64,000 bases of DNA from Marivita sp. XM-24bin2 (GCA_003149565.1 QCWH01000016.1:1-64000), one strand, 5' to 3'; positions 9,214 to 18,243 are shown, numbered from the stretch's first letter. Numbers and translations: made by a program. Notes: a model not told the origin generated them from the sequence alone.

Positions 9214-10188
9214 TTACTCGAGCTGGGCAAAATACGCCGCGAGCGCGGCGATTTCTTCGTCCGACAACCGGTTTGCCATCATTTGCATCACCGGATGTGG
9301 TCTGATTTTCCGTTTGTAGGCGTGCATGGCGACCACAAAATCCTCGGTCGGCCATTGCGTGATCGAGGGAATCCCCTGATCCGATCCATCCTGCTGATGG
9401 CAAGTCTTACATTCACTGGCGAGGTATTCGCCGTAATCGGTATCCCCGACGATGGCCAGCACCTCAGGCGAAAGTTCCACCTCTCGGGCCTGCGCAGTCG
9501 GGGCGGCCTCGGGAATGTTTTGAGGACTGGCCGAAAATTGGCGCAGATAAGCCAGGATATCGGCGCGGTCCTGCGGGTCTTTGAGACCCGCAAAATTCAT
9601 GCGTGTGCGGGACACCAGCGCCTTAGGATTTTCGAGATAGGCGTCCAGGGTTTCCAGTTCCCAGGTCAGTCCATCCGCCCCCATCATCGCCATGTCGTCG
9701 GAATACCGGAACCCTTCGTGCAGTCCCGCACGGCGACCGAAGAGACCATTCAGATGCGGTCCTATGCGGTCTTTTGCACCCTGCCCGATCTGGTGACAGG
9801 ACCGACACTGGCCAAAGACCTCTTCGCCGCGCGCGGGATCGCCGAATTCAAGCGCGGCTGTTTGAGCCTCCTCGGGAGGATCTTGAGGTTCGACAGAAGG
9901 CTCTTCGGCAACTGGCTCTGGGATCGCCGCGGCGACTTTTGCGTCTTCGAGCGCCTGAAGCGCAGCTGCCAAGGACGCTTCCAGCTCTGTTATCCGATCA
10001 TCAAGATCGTCGCTTTCGGCAACCTGAGCTGCCAACGTTGCATTGCGTGCTTCAAGTTGGCGAAGGGCTTCCGAGAGGGTCGCAAGCTCTTCGCCACGAT
10101 AGTCGCGCGCTGTCCAACCATATGCCACGCCAAGGACAAAAGCGGCACCACCCAGAACAGACGCATATATGCCAGTGTTCCTTGTCAT
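9214..10188 (-). CDS. soxE: SoxE, dihaem c-type cytochrome with N-terminal anchor
   Basis: SoxE is the c-type cytochrome thought to accept electrons from SoxF. The 324-residue product carries two haem-attachment motifs, CRSCH and CKTCH. Before them are an N-terminal hydrophobic segment (about residues 7-24), a heptad-like stretch of about 60 residues rich in Leu, Ala, Glu and Asp, and a Pro/Glu linker. The hydrophobic segment lacks an obvious cleavage site, so the protein looks membrane-anchored. The start follows the last plausible ATG; an upstream in-frame extension looks non-coding. Confidence 0.88.
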   Translation of the reverse strand: MTRNTGIYASVLGGAAFVLGVAYGWTARDYRGEELATLSEALRQLEARNATLAAQVAESDDLDDRITELEASLAAALQALEDAKVAAAIPEPVAEEPSVEPQDPPEEAQTAALEFGDPARGEEVFGQCRSCHQIGQGAKDRIGPHLNGLFGRRAGLHEGFRYSDDMAMMGADGLTWELETLDAYLENPKALVSRTRMNFAGLKDPQDRADILAYLRQFSASPQNIPEAAPTAQAREVELSPEVLAIVGDTDYGEYLASECKTCHQQDGSDQGIPSITQWPTEDFVVAMHAYKRKIRPHPVMQMMANRLSDEEIAALAAYFAQLE

Positions 10189-10279
10189 GGTGCATAACCC
10201 CAAAGCTGGCCGATGCGCAGACGCGTCAATGCATACTAGCACAAGTTGCGCGGCGGGGCAGCCCGCCGCGCAAGAGCGA

Positions 10280-11470
10280 TTATTCGAAGGTCGACAGATA
10301 GGCCGTTACAGCGGCAATATCCTCTTCCTTCTTCAGACCGGCAAAGCTCATCTTGGTGCCCTTCGCGTAGCCGCGCGGATTGGCGAGGAACGCTGCCAAG
10401 GCTTCCGGCGTCCAATCACCTTCCATTTCGGCAAGGGTCTTGGAATACTTGAAGCCATCCACCGACGCGATATCGGCTCCGACCACACCATTCAGCACTG
10501 GGCCAGACCGGTTTTTTGCCCCATCGCCCACTTGGTGACAGGCTTTGCACTTCCCAAAGACCTTTTCGCCTGCGGCGACGAGCGCCGGATCTACGGCATC
10601 GGAAGCGGACTCCTCTGCAGCCTCGGCAACCGCTTCAGCTTCTGGCTGCGCATCCGTTTCGGTCACTGCAGCTGCTGCCTCAATCATTTCTTCGGCCTCT
10701 GTTGAGGCTTCCTCGTCCGGCGTCACATCAAGCACAGTTGCCCGCATGGTGATTTCGACGCTGTCTTTGCAGTTCTCCATGCACGGCTCGGTACGCCAGA
10801 TCGAGTATTCGGTCTCGGCACGGTCGTCGATGATGAAGCCATCGGCATTCGGCATTTCGACGTCTAGAAAATTTTCGTTGGTGAGAACGAAATCATCATC
10901 CACGAGGAAATTCGAATAAAGGATGTAGGCGACAATGGCGTATACATCGTCATTGCTCAGCGTTTGCGCGTTGCCATATGGCATCGAACGGTGGACATAA
11001 TCCCAAGCTGTCGACAGGTACGGCCAGTAGCTGCCTACCGTCTTCACCGGATCTTCGTCGGCCAGCGTGCCTTCTCCACCCGCAAGTTCGGGCCAGTTAC
11101 CGACGCCCTCGGCAAATTCACCATGGCAGACTGCACAGTTCTCCGAAAAGATCATTTCGCCATCTGCGACAGATCCGGAACCGACTGGTAATCCTGTGCC
11201 ATCCGGGCTGACATCGAGGTCCCATGCCGCGATCTCTTCTGGCAGCGCAGGACGCCCAAGGCCAAATTTGCCTTCCGAGCCATCTGTCGACGCGTTTGCC
11301 GTGCTGACAAGAAGACCGGAGTTTGCAGGCTCAGGTGGCGCAATTGCAGTCATGACCGCGGGGTTGTCCGGGAACCCGGCGATATTGCGATCGGCAAAAT
11401 TGACGGCCATCGTCAAAACAGCCAGCGTTCCAAGCGCCGTTCCACCGAAAAGCTTAAGAGACTTCGACAT
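10280..11470 (-). CDS. soxD: SoxD, dihaem cytochrome subunit of sulfane dehydrogenase SoxCD
   Basis: SoxD is the c-type cytochrome subunit of SoxCD, which oxidises the SoxY-bound sulfane sulfur to a sulfone with release of six electrons. The 396-residue product has an N-terminal hydrophobic export segment, a first haem site [10 protein letters not shown], a second KCKACHQVG, and an acidic Ala/Glu linker between the two cytochrome domains. The ATG follows GGGAGGCC and overlaps the end of soxC by 17 bp, suggesting translational coupling. Confidence 0.94.
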   Translation of the reverse strand: MSKSLKLFGGTALGTLAVLTMAVNFADRNIAGFPDNPAVMTAIAPPEPANSGLLVSTANASTDGSEGKFGLGRPALPEEIAAWDLDVSPDGTGLPVGSGSVADGEMIFSENCAVCHGEFAEGVGNWPELAGGEGTLADEDPVKTVGSYWPYLSTAWDYVHRSMPYGNAQTLSNDDVYAIVAYILYSNFLVDDDFVLTNENFLDVEMPNADGFIIDDRAETEYSIWRTEPCMENCKDSVEITMRATVLDVTPDEEASTEAEEMIEAAAAVTETDAQPEAEAVAEAAEESASDAVDPALVAAGEKVFGKCKACHQVGDGAKNRSGPVLNGVVGADIASVDGFKYSKTLAEMEGDWTPEALAAFLANPRGYAKGTKMSFAGLKKEEDIAAVTAYLSTFE

Positions 11471-12728
11471 TTTCGGCCTCCCCGTTGGGTTTGACGTGCC
11501 ACGTCTGGATACAGTTGTTGTGATAGATTGAGTTCTCGCCGCGCACCTCGCGCAGCTGCGCTTTGGTGGGCTGGACATATCCGGTTTCATCCATCGCGCG
11601 GGATTGGAGCAGCATGTCTTCGCCGTTCCACTCGGTATCGAGGTAGAAGCGGGTCAGCGCCATCTTTTCGCCCGGCTTGGCAAGCCGCGCGGTTTCCCAT
11701 GTCTTGCCGCCATCCTTGGAGATATCGACGCGGGTGATCGCGCCGTGGCCGGACCAGGCCAGGCCGGTGATGACCAGCGGGCCGCCGCCGTGCGTGATCG
11801 GCGATTGCGGGCTTGGCGACGTGATGACGGATTTCGCGTCCATCACCCAGGTCCATTTGCGGCTTGTTCCGTCCGCCAGCGTGTCAGTGTATTTCGAGGT
11901 TTCCTCTCGGCTTTCGACAGCGTTCGGCAGAACCTCAATGCGGCGGAGCCATTTGACCCACATGTTGCCTTCCCAGCCCGGAACAACGAGGCGCACGGGA
12001 TAGCCGTGTTCCTTGCGCAGCGCTTCTCCGTTCGCCTTGAACGCGACGAGCACGTCGTCCAGCGCCTTGTCCATCGGGATGGAGCGGCCATTTGAGGACG
12101 CATCGGCGCCTTCGACATAGACCCACTTGTCTGACAGATCGCCTGCCGCTTCCAGACCGGCTTCGTTCAGAAGCGTACGCAGCGACACGCCGGTATATTC
12201 CATGTTGTGGATCATGCCGTGAGTGAACTGCGCGCCGTTCAGCTGCGCACCGGCCCATTCCATGCCGGTATTCGCGGCACATTCGCAGAAATAAACATGA
12301 TTTTCGCGCGGGAAGCGTTCGAGATCCGCATAGGAGAACACCAAAGGTGTGTCGACCAAGCCATTGATCATCAGCCGATAATCTTCCTTGCGCAGCTCGA
12401 TCGCGCCCGAATGGTGACGTTCGAAAGCGCAGCCTTGCGGGGTGATCGTGCCGTCCAGCGCGTGGATCGGCGTGAAGTTGATCGAGCTCGTCGTGTCGGC
12501 GGTCAGCCATTCCACGTTGCGGCGCACCACGTCGGCTTCGTATTCGATGGGCAGCCCGTAAGGCGTGGCATCGACGCCTTCGCCGAAGGACGACGCCCAG
12601 CTTTGAACTTCCGTGATGAGCGGATCGGGTTCGTTCGCCCGCGCGACCCCGGCTGCAGTCAGGCCAGCCGCGGCGGCGGCTGACCCGCGCAGGAATGCGC
12701 GGCGGGAGGGTTTGAGCATATCAGACAT
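11454..12728 (-). CDS. soxC: SoxC, molybdenum-cofactor sulfane dehydrogenase
   Basis: SoxC is the molybdoprotein subunit of sulfane dehydrogenase, of the sulfite oxidase family. The 424-residue product has a Tat signal (SRRAFLRGS) and the conserved [12 protein letters not shown] segment, which holds the molybdenum-ligating Cys. A GTG three codons upstream would also be in frame, but the ATG chosen has GGAG at eight bases. The presence of soxCD predicts complete oxidation of thiosulfate to sulfate without sulfur globules. Confidence 0.96.
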   Translation of the reverse strand: MSDMLKPSRRAFLRGSAAAAAGLTAAGVARANEPDPLITEVQSWASSFGEGVDATPYGLPIEYEADVVRRNVEWLTADTTSSINFTPIHALDGTITPQGCAFERHHSGAIELRKEDYRLMINGLVDTPLVFSYADLERFPRENHVYFCECAANTGMEWAGAQLNGAQFTHGMIHNMEYTGVSLRTLLNEAGLEAAGDLSDKWVYVEGADASSNGRSIPMDKALDDVLVAFKANGEALRKEHGYPVRLVVPGWEGNMWVKWLRRIEVLPNAVESREETSKYTDTLADGTSRKWTWVMDAKSVITSPSPQSPITHGGGPLVITGLAWSGHGAITRVDISKDGGKTWETARLAKPGEKMALTRFYLDTEWNGEDMLLQSRAMDETGYVQPTKAQLREVRGENSIYHNNCIQTWHVKPNGEAENVEVS

Positions 12729-12748
12729 ATCTCGCACTCCGATTGAGG

Positions 12749-14446
12749 TTACGCGCCAACGACCGTGACGCTGTCATTGGGTTGAACGCTGACGGTGCCA
12801 AGCTTTTTGATGTGCGCTTCGACCACGTCCCAGATTTGCGGACCCTCGGTGCCTTCGTTGACAGACGCCCAGCCCGCGACGACGTAATTCTTTGCAGGAT
12901 CAATGGCTTCACCCGTCTTCAGCAAGGTCATGTCGGTGATGCGTTCGCCCTGCGGCTTCCGTACGTCGATGCGGTAGCCCATGCCCCCGATGCGCACCAT
13001 GTCGCCGCCCTGCTGGTAGTAGGGGTCGGGGTTGAAGATGTTGTCGGCCACGTCTTCGAGAATGATCTTGATGAATTCACCTGTCATTTCCGAACGGTAC
13101 GCCTTGCCATAGGTCATGGAGGTGACGTTCCAGATGTCCTCGCGGGTGATGTCGTCACCCGGGATCAGGCTCGGACCCCAACGCACGCCCGGCGACATGG
13201 CGATATCAGCCTCACGTTCGCTCATCAGCGCGTCGCAGATCAGATCATCCCACGTGCCGTTGAAGTTGCCACGACGGTAGAGGAGACTGTCGGTCTGGCC
13301 GATCACCTCTTCCAGTTGGGCGGTGAAAGGTGCGCGCTGCTCGTCGATCACGGCGGCCATCTCGGGATCTGGGTCGATCACGTCCGAAAAGATCGGGATC
13401 AACTTGTGGCGGAAGCCCATCATGCGGCCGTTCTGGATGTTCAGATCGACGCGGCTCACGAATTTGCCGTTGGAGCCCGATGCGACAACGATGGTGTCAC
13501 CGACCAACACGGGTTCGGGCAACGCGTCATGGGTGTGACCGGACAGGATCACGTCGATGCCGGTGACGACGCTCGCCATCTTCTTGTCCACGTCGAAACC
13601 GTTGTGGCTCAGGCAGACGACGCATTCGGCGCCCTGTGCGCGCACCTCGTCGACCATCATCTGCATGTTTTCGTCGCGGATACCGAAGGAGTATTCGGGG
13701 AACATCCAGCCGGGATTCGCGATCGGCATGTAAGGGAAGGCCTGACCGATCACGGCGATTTTCACGCCACCGCGTTCGAAGAACTGGTAAGGCGGGAAAA
13801 GCTCGGCCGGTTCGTCCCACTCGGCGTCGAAGATGTTCTGTCCCAGCGCGGCGAAGGGCAAGCTCTCGACAAGCTCGGTCACGCGATCAGAGCCCAGCGT
13901 GAATTCCCAATGGAATGTCATCGCGTCGGGGCGCAGTTGGTTCATCACGTTGACCATGTCCTGTCCCTGCGTGTGATAGCAGGTGTACGACCCGTGCCAG
14001 GTGTCGCCGCCATCGAGCAGTAGCGCATCGGGACGGTCGGCCCGGATCGCGTTGACCACGGTGGCCACGCGATCCAGTCCCCCTACGCGCCCATAGGCTT
14101 TGGCCAGGGAGGAGAAATCACCAGAGCTGAGCGCGTAATGCGATGGGCTGCCGTCGTCGATGCCGTAAAGCCTGCGGAACTCGGCGCCGGTGACATGCGG
14201 AACCACCCCACGATTGTCGCCCACACCGATGTTCACCGATGGCTCACGAAAATAAATCGGCTTCAGCTGAGCGTGAATATCGGTGACGTGAATCAACGAG
14301 ACATTTCCAAAGGTGTCGAACTGCAAAAGCTGGTCTTGGGTCAGCGCCTGTTGCGCGGCCAGCCGGGACCAGTTGCCAAAGCCGGATGCGCCGACCAGAG
14401 CCGAGGCTGCCATCGAGACCTGAAGGAAATCGCGTCTTGATATCAT
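12749..14446 (-). CDS. soxB: SoxB, dimanganese thiosulfohydrolase
   Basis: SoxB hydrolyses the terminal sulfonate from the SoxY-bound thiosulfonate, releasing sulfate. The 565-residue product is a 5'-nucleotidase-family enzyme with a Tat signal (SRRDFLQVS). Metal-binding motifs are HVTDIHAQ, GGDTWHGSY, and SGHTHD. Twenty bp separate it from soxC. Upstream lie a terminator, a consensus -35 box and a SoxR-like palindrome, so soxB may start a second transcription unit. Confidence 0.97.
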   Translation of the reverse strand: MISRRDFLQVSMAASALVGASGFGNWSRLAAQQALTQDQLLQFDTFGNVSLIHVTDIHAQLKPIYFREPSVNIGVGDNRGVVPHVTGAEFRRLYGIDDGSPSHYALSSGDFSSLAKAYGRVGGLDRVATVVNAIRADRPDALLLDGGDTWHGSYTCYHTQGQDMVNVMNQLRPDAMTFHWEFTLGSDRVTELVESLPFAALGQNIFDAEWDEPAELFPPYQFFERGGVKIAVIGQAFPYMPIANPGWMFPEYSFGIRDENMQMMVDEVRAQGAECVVCLSHNGFDVDKKMASVVTGIDVILSGHTHDALPEPVLVGDTIVVASGSNGKFVSRVDLNIQNGRMMGFRHKLIPIFSDVIDPDPEMAAVIDEQRAPFTAQLEEVIGQTDSLLYRRGNFNGTWDDLICDALMSEREADIAMSPGVRWGPSLIPGDDITREDIWNVTSMTYGKAYRSEMTGEFIKIILEDVADNIFNPDPYYQQGGDMVRIGGMGYRIDVRKPQGERITDMTLLKTGEAIDPAKNYVVAGWASVNEGTEGPQIWDVVEAHIKKLGTVSVQPNDSVTVVGA

Positions 14447-14475
14447 GGAGAGGGCCTTCTTGGATATCCCGCCAC

Positions 14476-14507
14476 ACATTCGCATGTGTGAATGAGTTGG
14501 ATGTCAA
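14476..14507 (-). promoter_or_regulatory. Candidate SoxR operator and promoter in front of soxB
   Basis: On the minus strand a perfect TTGACA (14502-14507) stands 18 bp before GCGAAT (14478-14483), a weak -10 candidate. The spacer is filled by ATTC-N8-GAAT (14478-14493), which has the same geometry and agrees at 13 of 19 positions with the soxW-soxX palindrome. A 7-bp perfect repeat CACACAT/ATGTGTG (14473-14490) overlaps it. An ArsR repressor bound here would block the promoter. Function is inferred. Confidence 0.5.
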
Positions 14508-14536
14508 AAAGCCCGCGCCACCAAAGGCGCGGGCTT
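14506..14536 (-). terminator. Intrinsic terminator between soxA and soxB
   Basis: An 11-bp GC-rich stem (14509-14519 with 14526-14536) is followed on the minus strand by a TTTTT run. It sits inside the sox gene string, seven bp after the soxA stop. It could attenuate read-through from soxXYZA into soxBCDEF. Confidence 0.75.
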
Positions 14537-14542
14537 GGTAAA

Positions 14543-15391
14543 TTACTGACGGACTGCCGGGGTCTCAACGCTCAGACCATTGCCGCGGGATGCGACATAG
14601 AGCTCAAGCGCACGGAATTCGTCGGAGCCTTCGGCGAAGGTCTCTGCCCGCGTGTCGCGGATACAGCCACGGAACCGGTTGTGCTTCGAGATCAGTTTGG
14701 CCTGCTTCAGACGGTATGTCGGGAAGCCGTTGATCTGGCCTTGGCTCAGATGGTCAGCACGGATGTAATTACCGTAGTTCTGCTCGTGGCAGTTGGCGCA
14801 GGACAGTTCGAGCTGACCATAGCGCGTGTAATACATCTCTTTGCCCTGCTTCCAGTATTCCGCAGCGGGACCGTCGATCGCGACGTCCATCGGCATGCCA
14901 AGAGACTGATTGCCGATCAGCGCGACCATTGACTGCATGTCGTTGCCCGACCACTTCCAGGCATCGGCCTGCATCCGTTCGGTCCGGCAATTGTTGATGA
15001 TGTCTTCCATCACCACAAGCTCGCCGTCCTCGTTCACCTTGGGCATCTTCGTCGTCAGGCCTTCGAAGGTCGACACATCGCCGTGGCAGGAGGCGCAGCT
15101 TTCGCCGGCCTCGCCTTCGACGGTCGACCACATGTCCATGGCCTGATCGACGAAGATCATGCCCGGGTTGTCGAACGAGTCGGTCTGCATCGACTGCGTA
15201 TCATCCTCGCGGAAGTGCCATCCCGAGATGATCGTGTCGATCCCGGTCTCTTCCATATGCGCGGGTGCGGCGGTCTTGGAGATCATCTCCTCGCCGTCGA
15301 TGGCGAGCGTGTCGTCATCCGCACCACCCGCGAACACCAAAGGTGCCGAGATGGCCAGCGCCACGACCGCTGTCATTGCCTTGAATTTCAT
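14543..15391 (-). CDS. soxA: SoxA, dihaem subunit of the SoxAX cytochrome
   Basis: SoxA with SoxX couples thiosulfate to the Cys at the C-terminus of SoxY, oxidatively forming the thiosulfonate. The 282-residue product has a Sec signal peptide ending near FAG and two haem motifs, SCASCH and SCANCH. The NRFRGCIRDTR segment holds the active-site cysteine. The ATG follows GGGAGGG. Downstream is the intrinsic terminator at 14506-14536. Confidence 0.96.
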   Translation of the reverse strand: MKFKAMTAVVALAISAPLVFAGGADDDTLAIDGEEMISKTAAPAHMEETGIDTIISGWHFREDDTQSMQTDSFDNPGMIFVDQAMDMWSTVEGEAGESCASCHGDVSTFEGLTTKMPKVNEDGELVVMEDIINNCRTERMQADAWKWSGNDMQSMVALIGNQSLGMPMDVAIDGPAAEYWKQGKEMYYTRYGQLELSCANCHEQNYGNYIRADHLSQGQINGFPTYRLKQAKLISKHNRFRGCIRDTRAETFAEGSDEFRALELYVASRGNGLSVETPAVRQ

Positions 15392-15413
15392 ACTGTTCCC
15401 TCCCTTGGAAGCG

Positions 15414-15438
15414 CCTGTCCCGTGGCGAACGGGACAGG
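15414..15438 (-). other. Stem-loop between soxZ and soxA
   Basis: A perfect 10-bp GC-rich stem (15414-15423 with 15429-15438) closes a 5-nt loop. No T-run follows on the minus strand, so it is more likely an mRNA processing or stability element than a terminator. It would separate the abundant carrier genes soxYZ from soxA in the transcript. Confidence 0.6.
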
Positions 15439-15452
15439 GCCGAGCGTTCCGC

Positions 15453-15779
15453 TCAGACCGAGATGGCCTTGTTTTCATTATATACGGATCCGTCGTCGTC
15501 GTACCATGTGAACACGAACTCACCGGCCTCAGGCACAGTGGCTTCGAATTCGAAATACGGGTTGGTCGAGATCGCGGGCTCCATCTTCACGTCGATAACG
15601 GACTCGCCGTTGAATTCGCAGGTGAAGCGGTTGATGATCGACCGCGGGATCGTGTTGCCATCGCCATCTTTGCGCTGACCGGATTCCATCGGGTGGCTGA
15701 TCAGGGTCTTGATGGTGATCGCATCGCCAGCAGAGGCGGAGCTCGGGACCTTGACGCGGGGTTTTACACCGGATGCCAT
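15453..15779 (-). CDS. soxZ: SoxZ, sulfur-carrier complex partner
   Basis: SoxZ is the Ig-like partner of SoxY. The 108-residue product has no signal peptide, as usual: it is exported together with SoxY. It begins MASGVKPRVKVPSSA and contains the ISHPMESGQRKD segment typical of SoxZ. It follows soxY after 31 bp. Confidence 0.96.
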   Translation of the reverse strand: MASGVKPRVKVPSSASAGDAITIKTLISHPMESGQRKDGDGNTIPRSIINRFTCEFNGESVIDVKMEPAISTNPYFEFEATVPEAGEFVFTWYDDDGSVYNENKAISV

Positions 15780-15810
15780 TTTGTTTCTCCTGAAATCTGA
15801 ATGTTGCCGA

Positions 15811-16227
15811 TTAGCCGCCGCAGCCGCCGATAGTGACCTTCACGTTCTTGGCGCTGCGTGCAAAGCTGCCGTCTTCCAGCTTGGCGATTGCAATCACGTC
15901 CTGCGTGCCTGCAAGACGGATACGCGTGCTCGCGGTCTGCGAGGCGGCCAGCGGACCGAAGTTGAATGTCGCCACCGGCGGTGTCGGATTGCCCGCCGCC
16001 AGAACCATGATCGCCGATGCGCCCGGCGCCGAAACCGAAATCGGAACCGTGTTGCCGTTTTCCGCGATTTCCGGCGCGTCCAGTTCAACGCCGCTGTCGG
16101 CCAATTCCGCGCCGCCGGTGAACTCGTTGATCAGGTCCTCTGTTGCAGCATTGGCGCGGAACGGCAGAACGAAGGTCAGCACAGCTGCCCCACCCAGTGC
16201 CACGGTTTCGCGTCTCGTGAAATCCAT
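15811..16227 (-). CDS. soxY: SoxY, sulfur-carrier protein
   Basis: SoxY carries the sulfur intermediates on a cysteine in its flexible C-terminal tail. The 138-residue product ends exactly in the diagnostic GGCGG motif. It begins with a Tat signal (FTRRETVALGG), and SoxZ is expected to be co-exported with it. It lies between soxX and soxZ with 29-31 bp gaps. Confidence 0.97.
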   Translation of the reverse strand: MDFTRRETVALGGAAVLTFVLPFRANAATEDLINEFTGGAELADSGVELDAPEIAENGNTVPISVSAPGASAIMVLAAGNPTPPVATFNFGPLAASQTASTRIRLAGTQDVIAIAKLEDGSFARSAKNVKVTIGGCGG

Positions 16228-16256
16228 GTCGTATCTCCTAACTCGGTGCCGGGCGA

Positions 16257-16736
16257 TCAGCTGTCTTGCAACGTCAGCAGGAACGCCACCACATCTTCAA
16301 TTTCCTGCGCCGACAGAATGGGCATCAGGTCTTCTTCCTCGGCGGCCTTGCCGGTGTAGCCGTCACCGGGGCGGATGGAGCCGCTCGTCTTGTAGAACGC
16401 GGGCATCACCGTGCCCTCGAACATTTTTTTGGCGTTGGCGACGATGCCACGCAGTTCTTCTTCGGAACGGTAGGATCCGACCCCGTCGAGGGACGGCCCG
16501 ACTTCGCCGTGGAACGGTGCCTCGTTCAACGCGGTGACGGCATGACACGCAACACAGTTGCCTTTTCCACGGTTGACCATGATCTTAGCGCCATTTGCTG
16601 CGTCACCTTCCGAACCGGACAGCGATGCCGCAACAGCACCATATTCGTCATATTGCACTTCGCCCGGAGCAATCGGGTTCGCGATAGCTGCTGTCGCACA
16701 AAGCACGACTGCTGCGGAAATACCTGTTAGTTTCAT
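16257..16736 (-). CDS. soxX: SoxX, monohaem subunit of the SoxAX cytochrome
   Basis: SoxX is the electron-accepting cytochrome c subunit of SoxAX. The 159-residue product has a cleavable signal peptide (ending AIA-N) and one haem motif NCVACHAV near residue 60, with a Met-rich C-terminal half. The start follows GGGAGGGAC. The 128-bp gap before it from soxW contains the SoxR-like operator, so this is probably the start of the structural sox transcript. Confidence 0.95.
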   Translation of the reverse strand: MKLTGISAAVVLCATAAIANPIAPGEVQYDEYGAVAASLSGSEGDAANGAKIMVNRGKGNCVACHAVTALNEAPFHGEVGPSLDGVGSYRSEEELRGIVANAKKMFEGTVMPAFYKTSGSIRPGDGYTGKAAEEEDLMPILSAQEIEDVVAFLLTLQDS

Positions 16737-16824
16737 TGTCCCTCCCTTACCGCCCGGTGCTTTGGCCGAGCTGACATATGGCTGTGTATACCGTAGGCCA
16801 CTGACCTTGATTCACGCAACAACA

Positions 16825-16843
16825 AATTCACAGAAGTGAATAA
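16825..16843. promoter_or_regulatory. SoxR-like operator in the soxW-soxX gap
   Basis: A perfect palindrome ATTCAC-AGAA-GTGAAT lies at 16826-16841. Further half-sites are ATTCAC at 16810-16815 and TGAAT at 16851-16855. SoxR of Paracoccus and Pseudaminobacter is known to bind both the soxS-soxV and the soxW-soxX intergenic regions, which fits this position. Confidence 0.7.
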
Positions 16844-16864
16844 TTGAGTATGAATGTCGCATGA

Positions 16865-17443
16865 TCAATCCGTGCTTCCATTGCTTCTTTCTTGGATCAT
16901 GCGAGCGTGGTAGCGCTGAAAATCCTCTTCGAATTCAGGCATATAGCGCCTTTCAGCAACCCAAGTAAACATGTCCAAAGTTGTACCTGTACCAAATGCG
17001 CCGGGCATTACGGCGACCGACGCCTCAAGTGCATTTTGGTCGCCAGGCACGTCCTCGGGCAGGAAAACGATGTTCGGAGTGAAAAGTACGCGCCACTTCC
17101 GCGCCATGTCCTTTTCCGGCAAAACTTCCCCATCAAAATCCGTGACTTCGATGTCTCCGTGAAGGTTCAACTGCACCACAAAGTAGTTTTCAGCGATGAA
17201 GTCACTGATTCCCGGATCCGAGAACACCTCCTCATGCATCTTGGCGCAGTAGATGCAGCCGCGCTGCTCGAAGAACAACACAAGCCGTTTACCTTCTGCA
17301 TTTGCCTCTGAAAGGTCTTCTCGCAGGTCCTTAAACGTATCCCGCATCCAAGGCTGCTTGTGCAAACCATCATCACCAACCTCCGCCGCCGCCACCGGAA
17401 GTGCCATCGTCAGCGCCAGCGCGCCTGCAAGAAAATGCTTCAT
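16865..17443 (-). CDS. soxW: SoxW, periplasmic thioredoxin
   Basis: SoxW is a periplasmic thioredoxin that receives reductant from SoxV and helps keep Sox proteins reduced. The 192-residue product has a signal peptide (ending AAAE) and a thioredoxin-type QRGCIYCAKMH active site near 58-68. The start follows AGGAGAAAGGAAG. It is 25 bp downstream of soxV. Confidence 0.92.
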   Translation of the reverse strand: MKHFLAGALALTMALPVAAAEVGDDGLHKQPWMRDTFKDLREDLSEANAEGKRLVLFFEQRGCIYCAKMHEEVFSDPGISDFIAENYFVVQLNLHGDIEVTDFDGEVLPEKDMARKWRVLFTPNIVFLPEDVPGDQNALEASVAVMPGAFGTGTTLDMFTWVAERRYMPEFEEDFQRYHARMIQERSNGSTD

Positions 17444-17468
17444 CTTCCTTTCTCCTCCTCAGTTGCGG

Positions 17469-18206
17469 TCATCCAAACGATGACCAGTTCGGGAACCAGC
17501 GCAACATCGCATCCGCAATCAGGTTTACGGTATCCGTTGCAATCAACAGTGCGAACAGGATGAGCATGCCGCCCATGACCTTTTCCGCGTAGCCCAGGAC
17601 ATTTCGATTTCGGGCTGTCCAGCGCAAAAATGGGCCGGAAAAGAGCGCCGCGACGACAAAAGGCAGCGTCATCCCCAACCCATACACAAACAAAAGCAAG
17701 CCGCCCTGATAGATGTCTCCCATGCCCCCGGCGATCATGAGAATCGACGCCAAGGCGGGACCAACGCACGGTGTCCAACCGAACCCAAATGCGAGCCCCA
17801 TCACATAAGCGCCCACCATGGTTGTCGGTTCAGCTTTCGCCTCAATCCGCGCTTCACGGTAGAGAATTGGGATCCTCACGACACCTAGAAAATGCAGCCC
17901 AAAAGCCAGAAGAACCGCTGCTGCGACAAATCTCAGCGGCTCTCGATAATCGGCAAATGCCTGCCCAAGCGCAGTTGCTCCCATGCCCAAGAGCACAAAT
18001 ATCGTTGTGACGCCCAAGGCAAAAAACGCCGCCGAAAGCACAAGGCTCCAAGCAATTCCGCGGGGAACATCATCTTCGCCCTTCAACTCGTTCATCGAGA
18101 TTCCGGCCATATAACACAGGTAGAACGGCACCATCGGCAGGATGCAGGGCGTAAAGAAACTCAGGAGTCCCGCCAGCGCCGCGCCCGCGAAAGAAATATC
18201 GAACAT
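17469..18206 (-). CDS. soxV: SoxV, CcdA-type thiol-disulfide transmembrane carrier
   Basis: SoxV moves electrons from cytoplasmic thioredoxin across the inner membrane to periplasmic SoxW. The 245-residue product is a CcdA/DsbD-type protein with about six membrane segments. The redox cysteines lie in FFTPCILPMVPFYLC and GWTPCVGPALAS. It is the first gene of the leftward operon and diverges from soxS across 72 bp that hold a SoxR-like half-site. Confidence 0.93.
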   Translation of the reverse strand: MFDISFAGAALAGLLSFFTPCILPMVPFYLCYMAGISMNELKGEDDVPRGIAWSLVLSAAFFALGVTTIFVLLGMGATALGQAFADYREPLRFVAAAVLLAFGLHFLGVVRIPILYREARIEAKAEPTTMVGAYVMGLAFGFGWTPCVGPALASILMIAGGMGDIYQGGLLLFVYGLGMTLPFVVAALFSGPFLRWTARNRNVLGYAEKVMGGMLILFALLIATDTVNLIADAMLRWFPNWSSFG

Positions 18207-18224
18207 GGACGGAGATTCCTTGAT

Positions 18225-18243
18225 TTATTCACATATTCAAATT
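18225..18243. promoter_or_regulatory. Imperfect SoxR-like site in the soxS-soxV gap
   Basis: The minus-strand 19-mer AATTTGAATATGTGAATAA matches the soxW-soxX site at 14 of 19 positions. Its GTGAATAA half is identical and the other half is degenerate. It lies centrally in the 72-bp divergent promoter region, where SoxR could control both soxV and its own operon. Confidence 0.5.

Noticed and set aside
12743..14023. A 426-residue open frame opposite soxB
   Set aside because: Antisense to a gene with all SoxB motifs; the composition is that of a GC-rich shadow frame.
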